From assembly GCF_002211765.1 (NCBI RefSeq), contig NZ_CP022133.1, positions 1,178,001 to 1,242,000 of the forward strand: 64,000 nt of DNA, read 5' to 3'. Below, in pieces: positions 1 to 8,638 of this stretch. This DNA comes from Idiomarina piscisalsi. GTDB lineage: Bacteria; Pseudomonadota; Gammaproteobacteria; Enterobacterales; Alteromonadaceae. The notes below the pieces were generated by a model that saw only the letters and a list, made by a program, of their open reading frames with translations, did no database searches and was not told the origin of the DNA. A program made the translations under genes and the position numbers. Every line of letters starts with the position of its first letter. The first letter of the stretch is position 1.

Positions 1-186
<186 letters not shown>

Positions 187-210
187 GCCAAAACACTCAA
201 AAAAGACAGA

Positions 211-241
211 AGCGGCGCTATGACTTAGCGCCGCTTTTTTT
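211..241 (+). terminator. Intrinsic terminator of katG
   Basis: A perfect 9-bp stem AGCGGCGCT / AGCGCCGCT (211-219 and 227-235) with a 7-nt loop is followed by a run of seven T. It sits 25 bases after the katG stop. The stop codon of the convergent DUF502 gene (218-220 on the minus strand) lies inside the stem, so the two genes share this hairpin. Confidence 0.85.
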
Positions 242-829
242 GTGGTTTTTGCCAATACCGGCACTAATGGTTAGCTGCAAGGCTTCGGCCGGTTTCATAT
301 CGAGGGACTCTATACAGTCCTTTGGTACCATAATCATGTAACCACCAACGTTGTAACTCATCGGTAAAAAGACGGCGACTTGTTCGTTATCGAGAATTTC
401 GGATAACTTATCGTCACTGGCTCCTGGCTTTTTCGTGACTATACCTATCAGCTTCGTATTGCTGTTCGGTAATGTCACCATCACAACGGACTCATCGGCA
501 AAGTCCTTACCTGACATCATTTCAAAAACGTCATTAACCGTGCCGTATAAGCTGCGAAGCAATGGCATTTTGTTCATGAGCTTGCCCGGTAGCTGCCAGA
601 TTGAGTTGAACAGGTTCCAGCGTGAGCTGAAGCCGACGAGTAGGGCAAGTACTAAAAAGCTTATAAACGCAAGGCCCGGGAAATAGTAAGCGTCACCACC
701 AAGTGCCATCCAAACCGGTTTCAGGGACTGCTCAATGGTGACCAACAACCAGCGAATGAGGTAAACGGTAATGACTATTGGCAGTAAAATCGCCAAGCCT
801 TTAAGAAAGTAATTCAGTATTTTTTTCAT
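218..829 (-). CDS. DUF502 family membrane protein
   Basis: A 203-residue protein of the DUF502 family, whose molecular function is not established. Two hydrophobic segments are visible: about residues 6-28 (a run beginning near LNYFLKGLAILLP) and about 48-66 (FPGLAFISFLVLALLVGF). The remainder is a soluble domain with the family-typical P-L-L-R-S-L-Y-G-T-V-N-D motif near residues 88-100. The C-terminus is basic (KNHKKSGAKS). It is convergent with katG and shares its terminator. The intergenic stretch to the next gene (830-1097) shows no further ORF. Family assignment is firm; a role in envelope homeostasis would be a guess. Confidence 0.85.
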   Translation of the reverse strand: MKKILNYFLKGLAILLPIVITVYLIRWLLVTIEQSLKPVWMALGGDAYYFPGLAFISFLVLALLVGFSSRWNLFNSIWQLPGKLMNKMPLLRSLYGTVNDVFEMMSGKDFADESVVMVTLPNSNTKLIGIVTKKPGASDDKLSEILDNEQVAVFLPMSYNVGGYMIMVPKDCIESLDMKPAEALQLTISAGIGKNHKKSGAKS

Positions 830-1097
830 AAGCCTGCTTTTTAGTTCGGGTTTTGGTACAAGCTTAGCGGTTTTTTAGGGTTCGTGAAATTCTTTACGGT
901 TTGTTAATGTAAGAGGAGATTAATACACAACTGATAAAAGGGACGGGCTGCGCGTTAGCGCTGTTCAGCGGAAATAACGAACTTAGATAAATTTATTATG
1001 GTATAGCATCTTTCAGCGCCGGACGGTTACTGATAGCCCGCACGTAAAGTACGGGCAATTCATGAACAAGATGGTGGTATAACATCTATTACTAATA

Positions 1098-2096
1098 TTA
1101 CAGTTTAACCAGCAACTTCCCTTTATTGTCCCCGGTTAGGAACAGGTTTAAGCCTTCAATAGCAGATTCGAGCCCTTCCAGCGTATGCGAGCGGTATTTG
1201 ATTTTGCCGCCCATGACATACGGGGTCAGTTTTTCCAGTAGACTAGGCACTTCATGGAAGTGATCGGGCATGGTGAACCCCTGAATTGTTAGGCGCTTTT
1301 TAATTATGGGGATCCAGCTTGGGCCGGGCGCTGGTTCGGCTTTGTCGTAGTCGGCTATCATGCCGCACACCACAATACGGCCATGGGCGTTCATGTGCTG
1401 CATAACATGATGTTGAATCGGGCCGCCGGTGTTTTCAAAATATAAATCAATACCGTCAGGTGTCAGCTCTTTTAGTTTGGCGTCTAAGTCATCGGTTTTG
1501 TAGTTAATGGTGCCGTCAAAGCCTAACTCGTTGGTAATCCAGTCGGCTTTTTCGTTGCTGCCGACTACACCGATAACCCGTAAACCGTCGGCTTTCGCGA
1601 GTTGCCCGACGATAGATCCGACTGAGCCAGCCGCGCCGGTGACCACCAGTGTTTCACCTGATTTAGGTTTGCCGACGTTAAATAAACCTTGAGTGGCGGT
1701 TAGTCCGGGTAGGGCGAACACCGACAGCACCATTTCGTCGGGCACGTCAGCTTGTACTTTATTAATGCCCTGACCGTCGCTCAGCGCGTATTCTTGCCAG
1801 CCCATCATGCCCATCACGCGGTCACCTTTGGCAAAGTCCGGATGTTTGCTTTCCACTACTTTACCCACGCCTGAACTGCGCATGACAGTGTTAAGCTCAA
1901 CCGGTGGGATGTAACTTTCGGTATCCGGGCTCATCCAGCCGAACATTGCGGGGTCGAGCGACATGTGGGTTTGTTTTATTAGTAGTTGGCCATCGTTAAC
2001 CGTTGGCAGTTCCTTCTCCACTACCTCAAAAACATCGGCACTGACCGGACCCGGGTTAGGGCGCTTCACCAAGTTTATCGCTTTATAGGTTGTCAT
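1098..2096 (-). CDS. NADP-dependent oxidoreductase, MDR family (CurA/leukotriene-B4-dehydrogenase type)
   Basis: A 332-residue medium-chain dehydrogenase/reductase of the zinc-free branch that reduces the C=C bond of alpha,beta-unsaturated ketones and aldehydes with NADPH. E. coli CurA (YncB) is the closest well-known relative. The dinucleotide fold is marked by VTGAAGSVGSIVGQLAK (about residues 146-162). The catalytic-domain opening 'NPGPVSADVF' and the 'PGLTATQG' segment before the nucleotide site are typical. No structural or catalytic zinc cysteines are seen. An in-frame codon 13 triplets further upstream is possible, but the ATG at 2094-2096 has a clear AAGGAG five bases before it and gives the family-normal N-terminus. 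It is monocistronic and divergent from the toxin-antitoxin pair. Confidence 0.9.
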   Translation of the reverse strand: MTTYKAINLVKRPNPGPVSADVFEVVEKELPTVNDGQLLIKQTHMSLDPAMFGWMSPDTESYIPPVELNTVMRSSGVGKVVESKHPDFAKGDRVMGMMGWQEYALSDGQGINKVQADVPDEMVLSVFALPGLTATQGLFNVGKPKSGETLVVTGAAGSVGSIVGQLAKADGLRVIGVVGSNEKADWITNELGFDGTINYKTDDLDAKLKELTPDGIDLYFENTGGPIQHHVMQHMNAHGRIVVCGMIADYDKAEPAPGPSWIPIIKKRLTIQGFTMPDHFHEVPSLLEKLTPYVMGGKIKYRSHTLEGLESAIEGLNLFLTGDNKGKLLVKL

Positions 2097-2317
2097 GTTG
2101 CTCCTTATTACGTCTTTATTGAGTGCCGTTAGCATAACGCTGTGGCTTGTATACGTAAAAGAAAAATAAACGGGTGTTTGAATTTAACGAATACTGGTTA
2201 AAACAGGCGTTCTGGTAAGAAAACGCTGAGATTGTTTGACGTTATGGCTTAGTTGCGAACTAGGGATGTGATCGTATGCTAGCTTAATAGAAAGGTTAGG
2301 CTTGTTGATATCAATAT

Positions 2318-2346
2318 TTGACCGTATCTCATTTGAGATACATAAT
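2318..2346 (+). promoter_or_regulatory. Promoter and palindromic operator of the toxin-antitoxin operon
   Basis: A -35 element TTGACC (2318-2323, 5/6 to consensus) and a -10 CATAAT (2341-2346, 5/6) are separated by exactly 17 bp. The spacer is filled by a perfect inverted repeat, GTATCTCA-TT-TGAGATAC (2324-2341). The predicted transcript would start near 2353, about 25 nt before the antitoxin ATG. A palindrome between the -35 and -10 boxes is the expected place for autorepression by the antitoxin or the antitoxin-toxin complex. The bases are seen directly; the binding protein is inferred. Confidence 0.7.
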
Positions 2347-2377
2347 ATTTTAAGTTTCTTAAACGTAGGTGAAAACA

Positions 2378-2674
2378 ATGCCCCATACCTCAATGCTACA
2401 TGTTCGGGTTGATGAAAAGTTAAAGTCAGAAGCATCAGAAAAACTAGCTAATGTTGGTTTAACGATATCTGACGCAGTACGTATTCTTTTAACTAGAGTT
2501 ACAAAGGAAGGCGGTTTGCCAGTAGGCTTAACAACAGACGATGCCGCTTATGACCGTTGGTTTAAAGAAAAAGTAGAGCAAGCGTTGTTGAGTGACTTGC
2601 CAACAGTATCGAATGAAAGTGTCATGGAAGATGCTAAAAAACTAGTGGAAAGGAAGCTTGGTGCTAAAAATTGA
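2378..2674 (+). CDS. RelB/DinJ-family antitoxin
   Basis: A 98-residue protein with the N-terminal ribbon-helix-helix fold of RelB/DinJ antitoxins: a short beta strand (SMLHVRVDEKLKSEA, about residues 5-19) and two helices including 'GLTISDAVRILLTRV' (about 28-42). This domain dimerises and binds operator DNA, while the acidic C-terminal part (about 50-98) would wrap the toxin. The ATG at 2378 is preferred over an in-frame GTG at 2369 because an AGGTG lies six bases before it. It overlaps the toxin gene by 14 bases, indicating translational coupling. The pair is AT-richer than its neighbours, consistent with horizontal arrival. Confidence 0.85.
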   Translation: MPHTSMLHVRVDEKLKSEASEKLANVGLTISDAVRILLTRVTKEGGLPVGLTTDDAAYDRWFKEKVEQALLSDLPTVSNESVMEDAKKLVERKLGAKN

Positions 2675-2936
2675 ATGGAAGCAGTCTGCTAAAAAGGATT
2701 TTATTGCCATAGTAGAATATATTTCACAAGAGAACTTGCTGGCAGCTGAAGCGTTTATTGAGATTATTGAGGACAGTGTCGAACTATTAAAAGCTCATCC
2801 TAAAGCAGGAAAAATAGGCAGAGTAAAGGAAACACTAGAATTCGTTGTGTCCTCAAATTATATAATCGTTTATCAGCTGAGTGCGGATAAACTAATCATA
2901 CTAGCTTTGTTACACGCCAAGAGGCAGTGGCCATAA
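2661..2936 (+). CDS. RelE/ParE-superfamily toxin
   Basis: A 91-residue protein of the RelE/ParE fold. The opening LKIEWKQSAKKDFIAIVEYIS is the usual first strand and helix, followed by 'SVELLKAHPKAGKIGRV' (the L..P..GR segment shared by ParE/RelE toxins), and closes with 'IILALLHAKRQWP', the family's C-terminal strand with conserved H-A-K/R. The wording 'LLHAKRQWP' favours the ParE/YafQ side of the family, so the target (ribosome-bound mRNA or gyrase) is uncertain. Start: GTG at 2661 with AAGGAAG just upstream (a TTG at 2658 is too close to that site). The gene ends 24 bases from the tRNA-Val 3' end. Confidence 0.85.
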   Translation: MLKIEWKQSAKKDFIAIVEYISQENLLAAEAFIEIIEDSVELLKAHPKAGKIGRVKETLEFVVSSNYIIVYQLSADKLIILALLHAKRQWP

Positions 2937-2960
2937 TTCTTTATGAAGAGACTAGAAAAG

Positions 2961-3037
<77 letters not shown>

Positions 3038-3134
3038 ACATTTTGAGGTGTGTCGTGAAGACGGGCGGTATATTAGTTATTTGCGGCCGCTCGTGCAAGT
3101 CATTTTTTGCAAAAAGTCACTGTTTGTCGAATTT

Positions 3135-4178
3135 CTAGTCAGGCGCAGGGGTGAAATTACACGCGCTGTAAAAACGCTGCCAGGGGCGAACAAAATGAAC
3201 GGTGGCATCGGTCAACACTTTGCTGAGTTTACCGAGCTCTGCAATATAGTCTTTCAGCGCTGGCTGCGGAGCTATTCCTTGTAAGTTTTCAAGGGTCATT
3301 AACAGCCGCTGATGTTGCTCAATAACTTCTGCAATGTCGCCCTGCATTTCTTTAATGTATATTTTGTTAAACGCGTCTCTCAACTGTTCTGCTTTTTTGG
3401 GAGCGCTGCCATTTGGGCAGTGCAGGGCTTCTGGAATTTCCGGTAACTGGTCATGCATGGCATCTAGCTTATGTGCGTAGTCCAGCATGGTTCTGAATAA
3501 GTCGGGTAGATAGTTACTGCGCTCAAGTCGTCCCAGCATTTTTATCATCTCGGACGGGTCATCCGCTTCTTTCGTATAGTTCCAGCGTTCCAAAATTCGG
3601 GTGAAACGCTCCAGAGCATTAACGGCGTAGTTATATTCGGTGACATGAATTTTCGGTAGAGAGTTATTGCCTATAGACAGCGCTTTACGAAGTCCGTCTT
3701 CAAATGCGAAAGCATTGGCAAGGCTGGCGCTTAACTGTGACTTTTTGTGCGCTAGCGCCTCTTCTAATTGCTTTTTCACGTTAGCAGACTCAGGGTGCTC
3801 AATGCACTCTTCCAACGCCTGTATCATGGTTAAGTCGGCGTGGTATTTACTGAAGCCGTCTTTTAACTTGCCCAACGAGCTGTTGTTTTCTGCAATTTCC
3901 TGACCCAGCCGACAGTGATTCAGACGCATACTGTCGATAAAACCAAGACTGGTGCGTTCAACGTCACGTTTGAGTTCGCTTTTTGCGGGATACTGAAGCG
4001 TTGGCTTGTTTGGAGTAATAGAGCGGGCCGGTAACTCAAGTGTGTCATGCACGTCGTTGTGCAGTTTGTCCGCGTACTCGGTTAACCCTGGATTGTCTGA
4101 GCAAGCGACCATACCCAGTGCGCTAAAGGCAATGAGTGCATAGCCAACGGGCCTAAAAATAAGTACACTTCGAGTCAT
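3135..4178 (-). CDS. DUF3080 family lipoprotein
   Basis: A 347-residue predicted lipoprotein of the DUF3080 family, which is found in Alteromonadales and Vibrionales and has no assigned function. The N-terminus has a basic start, a hydrophobic core and a lipobox ending MVAC with Cys26. Residue 27 is Ser and 28 Asp, so after Cys the +2 residue is Ser; sorting to the outer membrane is likely. The mature part is mostly helical and charged, with no enzymatic motif that I recognise. A GGAG lies seven bases before the ATG. It is divergent from ribE with 30 bases between start codons, so the two promoters must overlap. Confidence 0.85.
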   Translation of the reverse strand: MTRSVLIFRPVGYALIAFSALGMVACSDNPGLTEYADKLHNDVHDTLELPARSITPNKPTLQYPAKSELKRDVERTSLGFIDSMRLNHCRLGQEIAENNSSLGKLKDGFSKYHADLTMIQALEECIEHPESANVKKQLEEALAHKKSQLSASLANAFAFEDGLRKALSIGNNSLPKIHVTEYNYAVNALERFTRILERWNYTKEADDPSEMIKMLGRLERSNYLPDLFRTMLDYAHKLDAMHDQLPEIPEALHCPNGSAPKKAEQLRDAFNKIYIKEMQGDIAEVIEQHQRLLMTLENLQGIAPQPALKDYIAELGKLSKVLTDATVHFVRPWQRFYSACNFTPAPD

Positions 4179-4208
4179 TTCTCCGGTTCCTTGTCACACG
4201 GGTGGTTA

Positions 4209-4817
4209 ATGTTTACAGGTATTGTACAAACACAAGTTACGATATTTTCGGTTTCTGACCAAGCTTCTTTTCGACATATTGTGGTCGAAACTGAACCTAA
4301 GTTTTTAAAAGATTTAGCCATTGGTGCCAGTATAGCGATTAACGGTTGTTGTTTAACGGTCGTTGAATTCAGTGATACGCAAGTGCATTTTGATGTTATC
4401 GATGAAACCTTACGTTTAACGAATTTAGGCAAGTTGAAAGAAGGTGACAAGGTTAACTTTGAGCGCTCACTGCGGGTTGGTGATGAAATTGGCGGTCATG
4501 GTGTGTCTGGACATATTCATTGTTCAGGCAAAGTAACTGATGTGGAATTGTCAGAAAATAATTGTGCGATGTGGATCCAAATACCAGAAAAACACAGCCG
4601 TTACCTGTTCGACAAGGGGTTTATCAGCGTTAATGGCGCCAGTTTGACCATTGGCCGGGTTGAGGGAAATTGTTTTTCATTGCACCTCATTCCCGAAACT
4701 CTGCGCATTACCAACTTAGGTGAGTGCGAAGCGGGCTCAGAAGTCAATATAGAGCTTGACCAGCAGACGATAACAACGGTTGATACGGTAGAGCGAGTGT
4801 TGGCGAAACGTCAGTAA
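4209..4817 (+). CDS. ribE: Riboflavin synthase, alpha subunit
   Basis: A 202-residue enzyme that dismutates two 6,7-dimethyl-8-ribityllumazine molecules into riboflavin and a pyrimidinedione, the last step of vitamin B2 synthesis. It has the typical tandem lumazine-binding repeats: first half MFTGIVQTQ...GASIAINGCCLTV (residues 1-about 95), second half from 'GHIHCSGKV' with the matching 'ISVNGASLTI'. The start is ATG 4209, which restores the invariant MFTGIV N-terminus; an in-frame ATG at 4191 would add six unlikely residues. It is alone here, not in a rib operon, and its last seven bases overlap the convergent CPXCG gene. Some annotations use ribC for the same enzyme. Confidence 0.96.
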   Translation: MFTGIVQTQVTIFSVSDQASFRHIVVETEPKFLKDLAIGASIAINGCCLTVVEFSDTQVHFDVIDETLRLTNLGKLKEGDKVNFERSLRVGDEIGGHGVSGHIHCSGKVTDVELSENNCAMWIQIPEKHSRYLFDKGFISVNGASLTIGRVEGNCFSLHLIPETLRITNLGECEAGSEVNIELDQQTITTVDTVERVLAKRQ

Positions 4818-5020
4818 AATTGTTCATCGTTACCGTCGACTTTAATGCGCGTCTGTTGGTTAATTTCATCGACTTGTAATTGCACGTGAATGAGATCACC
4901 ACAGGCGGAGCACTCTTCCTGATAGTCCTGGTTTCCCTCGGAAGCATCAATATCTAAAAAGGTATTGTGGCCGCAATGCGGGCATTTCACTGGCACACTT
5001 TTTAGGTTCTCTTCGTTCAT
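4811..5020 (-). CDS. CPXCG motif-containing cysteine-rich small protein
   Basis: A 69-residue protein with two zinc-ribbon-like knuckles, CPHCGH (about residues 13-18) and CSACGD (about 37-42), the hallmark of the CPXCG cysteine-rich family. Four cysteines in two CxxC pairs predict one bound zinc. The middle and C-terminal parts are acidic. The function of the family is unknown. Its stop lies inside the end of ribE (7-base overlap, convergent). It is followed by the DMT transporter gene on the same strand with 32 bases between the transporter start side and this gene's own end region, so co-transcription is possible. Confidence 0.85.
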   Translation of the reverse strand: MNEENLKSVPVKCPHCGHNTFLDIDASEGNQDYQEECSACGDLIHVQLQVDEINQQTRIKVDGNDEQFY

Positions 5021-5052
5021 TGCTGTGTCCCGCTTATTGAGTCTTTCTGTAA

Positions 5053-5943
5053 CTATAGAAATAAAATGCCAATTCCGCCTAATGAGACTAAAGCACCTGC
5101 GACTGAACGCACGGTAATTCGTTGTTTTTTCAGAAAAGAAATCGGTATTAAAAAGAGCGGCGCGGTCGACAGTAACGTTTGAGTCAGGCCTGGGTTAATA
5201 TTGGCGATAGACACCTGCTGTAACCAAATAGCCAGGAAAGTGCCGAAAATAATGGCTCCCAACAGTGGCAAAGGGTTTATAGCGCGGAATTGTTTAATCA
5301 TTGCGAAATAAGCGCCACGTTGAGAGAACCCGACGATAGCGGCTAGCAGAACCGAGCCGGCGGCAAGTCGAACAAAGGCCGCGTCAATGGCATTCATTTG
5401 CTCGCTTTGTAATACGGAAAAGGCCATGACCAAACCGGTTGCCTGACATAATGCAGCGCCGCAGCCGAATAGTACTCCTGATAATGACAACACGGGTTGT
5501 TTGTCCGGGGCTTTTTCGCTGACCACCCATAATACGCCACTTAGCGTGACCACAGCACCCGTTATTTCAATGGCGGAGAGACTATCGGCTAAAAAGAGCC
5601 AGGCCATAAAAGCTGCGAGTGGCGGAGCCAAATATTCAAGTAGCATGGCGTGCCACGGACCGAGTCTGCGCAGTGCCGCAAAATGGCAGCTGTCACCAAT
5701 GGTAATGCCAATAATACCGCTTAGCGCTAACAGCCAAAGGCCATAGGTTATTGTTAATGAACTACCGAGAAACAGGCTGATGACTAGCAATAGGGGGGTA
5801 GCAATAACGCCTTTAACCAAGTTCATTTGTAGTGGCGAAAAATGACTACCCGCACGGTGATATAAAATCGTAGCGACCGCCCAAAAGCTAGCGGCCAGTA
5901 AGGCGGCAAGTTGTCCGGTTATTTCGGCCGTAAACTCTGACAT
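5053..5943 (-). CDS. EamA/DMT-superfamily transporter
   Basis: A 296-residue integral membrane protein of the drug/metabolite transporter superfamily with two EamA repeats and about ten hydrophobic segments. The first repeat begins at 'GQLAALLAASFWAVATILYHRAG', and 'LLEYLAPPLAAFMAWLFLADSLS' marks the end of the first half; the second half starts near 'GVLFGCGAALCQATG'. The substrate cannot be read from sequence; relatives export amino acids, metabolites or nucleobases. Its start lies 140 bases from thrS, on the other strand, and that gap also carries the thrS leader. Confidence 0.88.
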   Translation of the reverse strand: MSEFTAEITGQLAALLAASFWAVATILYHRAGSHFSPLQMNLVKGVIATPLLLVISLFLGSSLTITYGLWLLALSGIIGITIGDSCHFAALRRLGPWHAMLLEYLAPPLAAFMAWLFLADSLSAIEITGAVVTLSGVLWVVSEKAPDKQPVLSLSGVLFGCGAALCQATGLVMAFSVLQSEQMNAIDAAFVRLAAGSVLLAAIVGFSQRGAYFAMIKQFRAINPLPLLGAIIFGTFLAIWLQQVSIANINPGLTQTLLSTAPLFLIPISFLKKQRITVRSVAGALVSLGGIGILFL

Positions 5944-5994
5944 TGAAAGGCTCTAAGGTTGCTCAAAAGTAAGCGGTCGATTATAGTAGCGTCT

Positions 5995-6061
5995 TGCGTT
6001 CGATGGTACCGAACGCACCAAATTTCAATAAATAGAGCATGTGGCACTTGGTAGGTGTCAC
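5995..6061 (+). promoter_or_regulatory. thrS translational operator: two tRNA-Thr anticodon-arm mimics
   Basis: Two hairpins precede thrS. The first has a perfect 8-bp stem TGCGTTCG/CGAACGCA (5995-6002, 6010-6017) and a 7-nt loop ATGGTAC. The second has a 7-bp stem GTGGCAC/GTGTCAC with one G-U pair (6041-6047, 6055-6061) and a 7-nt loop TTGGTAG. Both loops read N-U-GGU-A-N, i.e. U33, anticodon GGU and A37 of tRNA-Thr(GGU). The second ends 23 bases before the ATG, next to the AGGAAGG ribosome site. In E. coli, ThrRS represses its own mRNA by binding two anticodon-like domains in the thrS leader, one per subunit; this arrangement fits that model closely. Confidence 0.8.
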
Positions 6062-6083
6062 CACTGGATAGGAAGGAAGTTTC

Positions 6084-7997
6084 ATGCCTGTAATTACTCT
6101 CCCTGACGGAAGTCAACGCGAATTTGAACAACCGGTTTCAATCATGGATATCGCTATGGATATCGGGCCTGGTCTGGCGAAAGCGACTGTTGCTGGTCGC
6201 ATCGACGGCGAGTTGGCCGATGCCTGCGATAAGATTGAACACGACGCCAAAGTAGAAATTGTCACGCCGAAAGACGATGACGGTGTTCATATTATTCGCC
6301 ACTCGTGCGCGCACTTAATGGGTCATGCGGTTAAACAGCTGTGGCCTGACGCGAAAATGGCGATTGGTCCGGTTATCGACAACGGTTTTTATTACGATAT
6401 CGACGTTGACCATACCTTCACCGAAGAAGACTTAGAAAAAATTGAAAAGCGAATGAAAGAGTTGGCGAAAACCAACTATCAGGTCGTTAAAAACAACGTC
6501 AGCTGGAAAGAGGCGCGTGAAACTTTTGTTGACCGTCATGAGCCTTACAAAATAGAGATTTTAGACGAGAACATTCCAACCGATTCTCGACCAGCGCTTT
6601 ACCACCACGAAGAATATATTGATATGTGCCGTGGCCCGCATGTGCCTAGCATGAAGTTCTGCGAGCACTTTAAAGTGATGAAAATGGCTGGCGCGTATTG
6701 GCGTGGCAACTCTGACAACAAAATGTTGCAGCGTATTTACGGCACTGCATGGGCAGACAAAAAACAATTAAAAGCCTATTTGAAGCGTTTGGAAGAAGCC
6801 GAAAAGCGCGATCATCGTAAAATTGGTAAGAACCAGGACTTATTCCACTGGCAGGAAGAAGCGCCGGGCATGGTGTTCTGGCACCACAACGGTTGGACTA
6901 TTTTCCGCGAGCTGGAAGACTTTGTACGCGAAAAACTGCGTGAATATGATTATCAGGAAGTGAAAGGTCCAATGATGATGGACCGCGTGTTGTGGGAAAA
7001 ATCAGGCCACTGGGAGAAATTCTCTGACTTGATGTTCACAACGGCGTCAGAAAACCGTGAGTATGCCGTTAAACCGATGAACTGCCCGGGACACGTGCAA
7101 ATCTTTAACCAAGGGTTGAAGTCTTACCGTGATTTACCTTTACGTATGGCTGAGTTTGGCTCGTGCCATCGAAATGAACCTTCGGGGGCATTGCACGGTC
7201 TGATGCGTGTACGTGGCTTTACTCAGGACGACGCACACGTTTTCTGTACTGAAGATCAAGTGCAGCCTGAAGTGGCGGCGTGTATCAAGATGGTTTACGA
7301 GACTTATGAAACCTTTGGTTTCGACAAAATCGATGTAAAACTGTCGACGCGTCCTGAAAAGCGTTTAGGCGATGATGCAACCTGGGATCGTAGTGAAAAA
7401 GCCCTGGCTGACGCGCTGAAAGCGCATGACATTGATTTTGAATACTTGCCAGGCGAGGGCGCATTCTACGGTCCGAAAATCGAATTCACGTTATTCGACT
7501 GCTTAGGCCGTGCTTGGCAGTGTGGTACTATTCAGTTGGACTTTGCGCTACCTGGGCGCTTAGGTGCGACTTACGTGGGCGAGGACAATGAGCGCCATAC
7601 GCCGGTGATGATTCACCGTGCCATTTTAGGCTCACTGGAGCGTTTCATGGGTATTCTTATTGAAGAGTACGCAGGACATTTCCCGGTTTGGTTGGCACCG
7701 ACACAGGTTGTTTTGATGAATATCACCGATAATCAGAGCGATTATGTGAAAAAGGTGGTAAAATCACTGAATGAAAAGGGAATTCGTGCCACGGCTGACT
7801 TGAGAAATGAGAAGATTGGCTTTAAAATCCGTGAGCATACTCTTAAACGAGTTCCTTATTTGCTGGTTGTCGGCGACAAAGAAGTCGAGGCTGGTGAGGT
7901 TGCGGTTCGTACTCGTAGCGGTGAAGACCTGGGTAAACTGGCTCTGGAAGACTTCATTGCAAAAATTGAAGACGAAGTACGTACTCGCAAAATTTAA
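6084..7997 (+). CDS. thrS: Threonyl-tRNA synthetase
   Basis: A 637-residue class II synthetase that charges tRNA-Thr. Domain order is normal: TGS domain (residues 1-about 62), second N-terminal editing domain with the metal-like HxxxH (His73, His77, in HSCAHLMGH), catalytic core with motif 2 '[23 protein letters not shown]', motif 3 '[11 protein letters not shown]', and the C-terminal anticodon-binding domain (from about 535). The zinc ligands expected in the core (Cys of 'MNCPGH' and downstream His) are present. The ATG follows AGGAAGGAAG. Length equals the E. coli enzyme to within a few residues. It starts the thrS-infC-rpmI-rplT cluster and is very likely controlled by the leader hairpins. 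Confidence 0.98.
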   Translation: MPVITLPDGSQREFEQPVSIMDIAMDIGPGLAKATVAGRIDGELADACDKIEHDAKVEIVTPKDDDGVHIIRHSCAHLMGHAVKQLWPDAKMAIGPVIDNGFYYDIDVDHTFTEEDLEKIEKRMKELAKTNYQVVKNNVSWKEARETFVDRHEPYKIEILDENIPTDSRPALYHHEEYIDMCRGPHVPSMKFCEHFKVMKMAGAYWRGNSDNKMLQRIYGTAWADKKQLKAYLKRLEEAEKRDHRKIGKNQDLFHWQEEAPGMVFWHHNGWTIFRELEDFVREKLREYDYQEVKGPMMMDRVLWEKSGHWEKFSDLMFTTASENREYAVKPMNCPGHVQIFNQGLKSYRDLPLRMAEFGSCHRNEPSGALHGLMRVRGFTQDDAHVFCTEDQVQPEVAACIKMVYETYETFGFDKIDVKLSTRPEKRLGDDATWDRSEKALADALKAHDIDFEYLPGEGAFYGPKIEFTLFDCLGRAWQCGTIQLDFALPGRLGATYVGEDNERHTPVMIHRAILGSLERFMGILIEEYAGHFPVWLAPTQVVLMNITDNQSDYVKKVVKSLNEKGIRATADLRNEKIGFKIREHTLKRVPYLLVVGDKEVEAGEVAVRTRSGEDLGKLALEDFIAKIEDEVRTRKI

Positions 7998-8019
7998 TAA
8001 TTACTTGGAGGAATAAACC

Positions 8020-8565
8020 ATTAAAGGCGGAAAAAGAACTCAAAAAGCTGCAGATAAAAACCGTATCAACGACCAAATTACCGGTGTTGATGAAGTTCGC
8101 TTAATCGGAACCGATGGTGAACAAGCTGGTGTCGTCAGTATTAACGAGGCTCTTGATGCAGCAGCGGAAGCTGGTGTTGATTTGGTGGAGATGAGCCCTA
8201 ACGCAGAGCCACCGGTCTGCCGCTTAATGGATTACGGCAAGTTCCTCTTCGAGAAGAGTAAAGAACAGAAAGAACAGAAGAAAAAGCAGAAACAGATTCA
8301 GGTTAAGGAAGTGAAATTCCGACCTGGCACAGATGAGGGCGACTACCAGGTAAAACTGCGCAACCTGCGTCGCTTCCTCGAGGGAGGTGACAAAACCAAA
8401 GTCACTATCCGTTTCCGTGGCCGGGAAATGGCACACCAAGAGCTGGGCATTGACTTGCTAAACCGTGTTAAAGCGGATTTAGAAGAAATCTCAACTGTTG
8501 AGTCGTTCCCTAAAAGGGCTGAAGGTCGCCAGATGATTATGGTTCTGGCACCGGTTAAGAAGTGA
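8020..8565 (+). CDS. infC: Translation initiation factor IF-3, AUU start codon
   Basis: A 181-residue IF-3, which binds the 30S subunit, blocks premature 50S joining and proofreads the start codon and initiator tRNA. The reading frame has no ATG/GTG/TTG in the right place; it begins at ATT (8020-8022), eight bases after a strong GGAGG (8007-8011). From there it reads [10 protein letters not shown], the same N-terminus as E. coli IF-3, which also uses AUU. AUU lets IF-3 reject its own mRNA when abundant. A start limited to standard codons would miss 54 residues and truncate the N-terminal domain. The C-terminal domain (from about residue 85, '[20 protein letters not shown]') is intact. It lies 22 bases after thrS. 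Confidence 0.97.
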   Translation: MKGGKRTQKAADKNRINDQITGVDEVRLIGTDGEQAGVVSINEALDAAAEAGVDLVEMSPNAEPPVCRLMDYGKFLFEKSKEQKEQKKKQKQIQVKEVKFRPGTDEGDYQVKLRNLRRFLEGGDKTKVTIRFRGREMAHQELGIDLLNRVKADLEEISTVESFPKRAEGRQMIMVLAPVKK

Positions 8566-8580
8566 TCGTGGTCTACAAGT

Positions 8581-8596
8581 AGGCAGCTAGCTGTCT
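8581..8596 (+). promoter_or_regulatory. Hairpin in the infC-rpmI spacer (possible L20 control element)
   Basis: AGGCAGCTAGCTGTCT is a near-palindrome that folds as a 6-bp RNA stem with loop CUAG. It lies in the 73-base gap between infC and rpmI. In E. coli ribosomal protein L20 represses rpmI translation by binding structures in this region. Whether this particular hairpin takes part is only an inference; it lacks a T-tract, so it is not an intrinsic terminator. Confidence 0.3.
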
Positions 8597-8638
8597 CACC
8601 CTTTCACACTTTCAATCAACAATGCGGAGTTTAATTTC

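Noticed and set aside
1035..1055. Hairpin GCCCG/CGGGC near the end of the oxidoreductase gene
   Set aside because: It has no T-run on either strand and a large loop, so it is not convincing as a terminator.
2184..2435. 83-codon minus-strand frame over the toxin-antitoxin promoter
   Set aside because: It runs through the promoter/operator and antitoxin start, has no ribosome site and no recognisable protein pattern.
2136..2960. Integration site (att) repeats around the toxin-antitoxin pair
   Set aside because: No copy of the tRNA-Val 3' end was found upstream of the pair, and there is no integrase.
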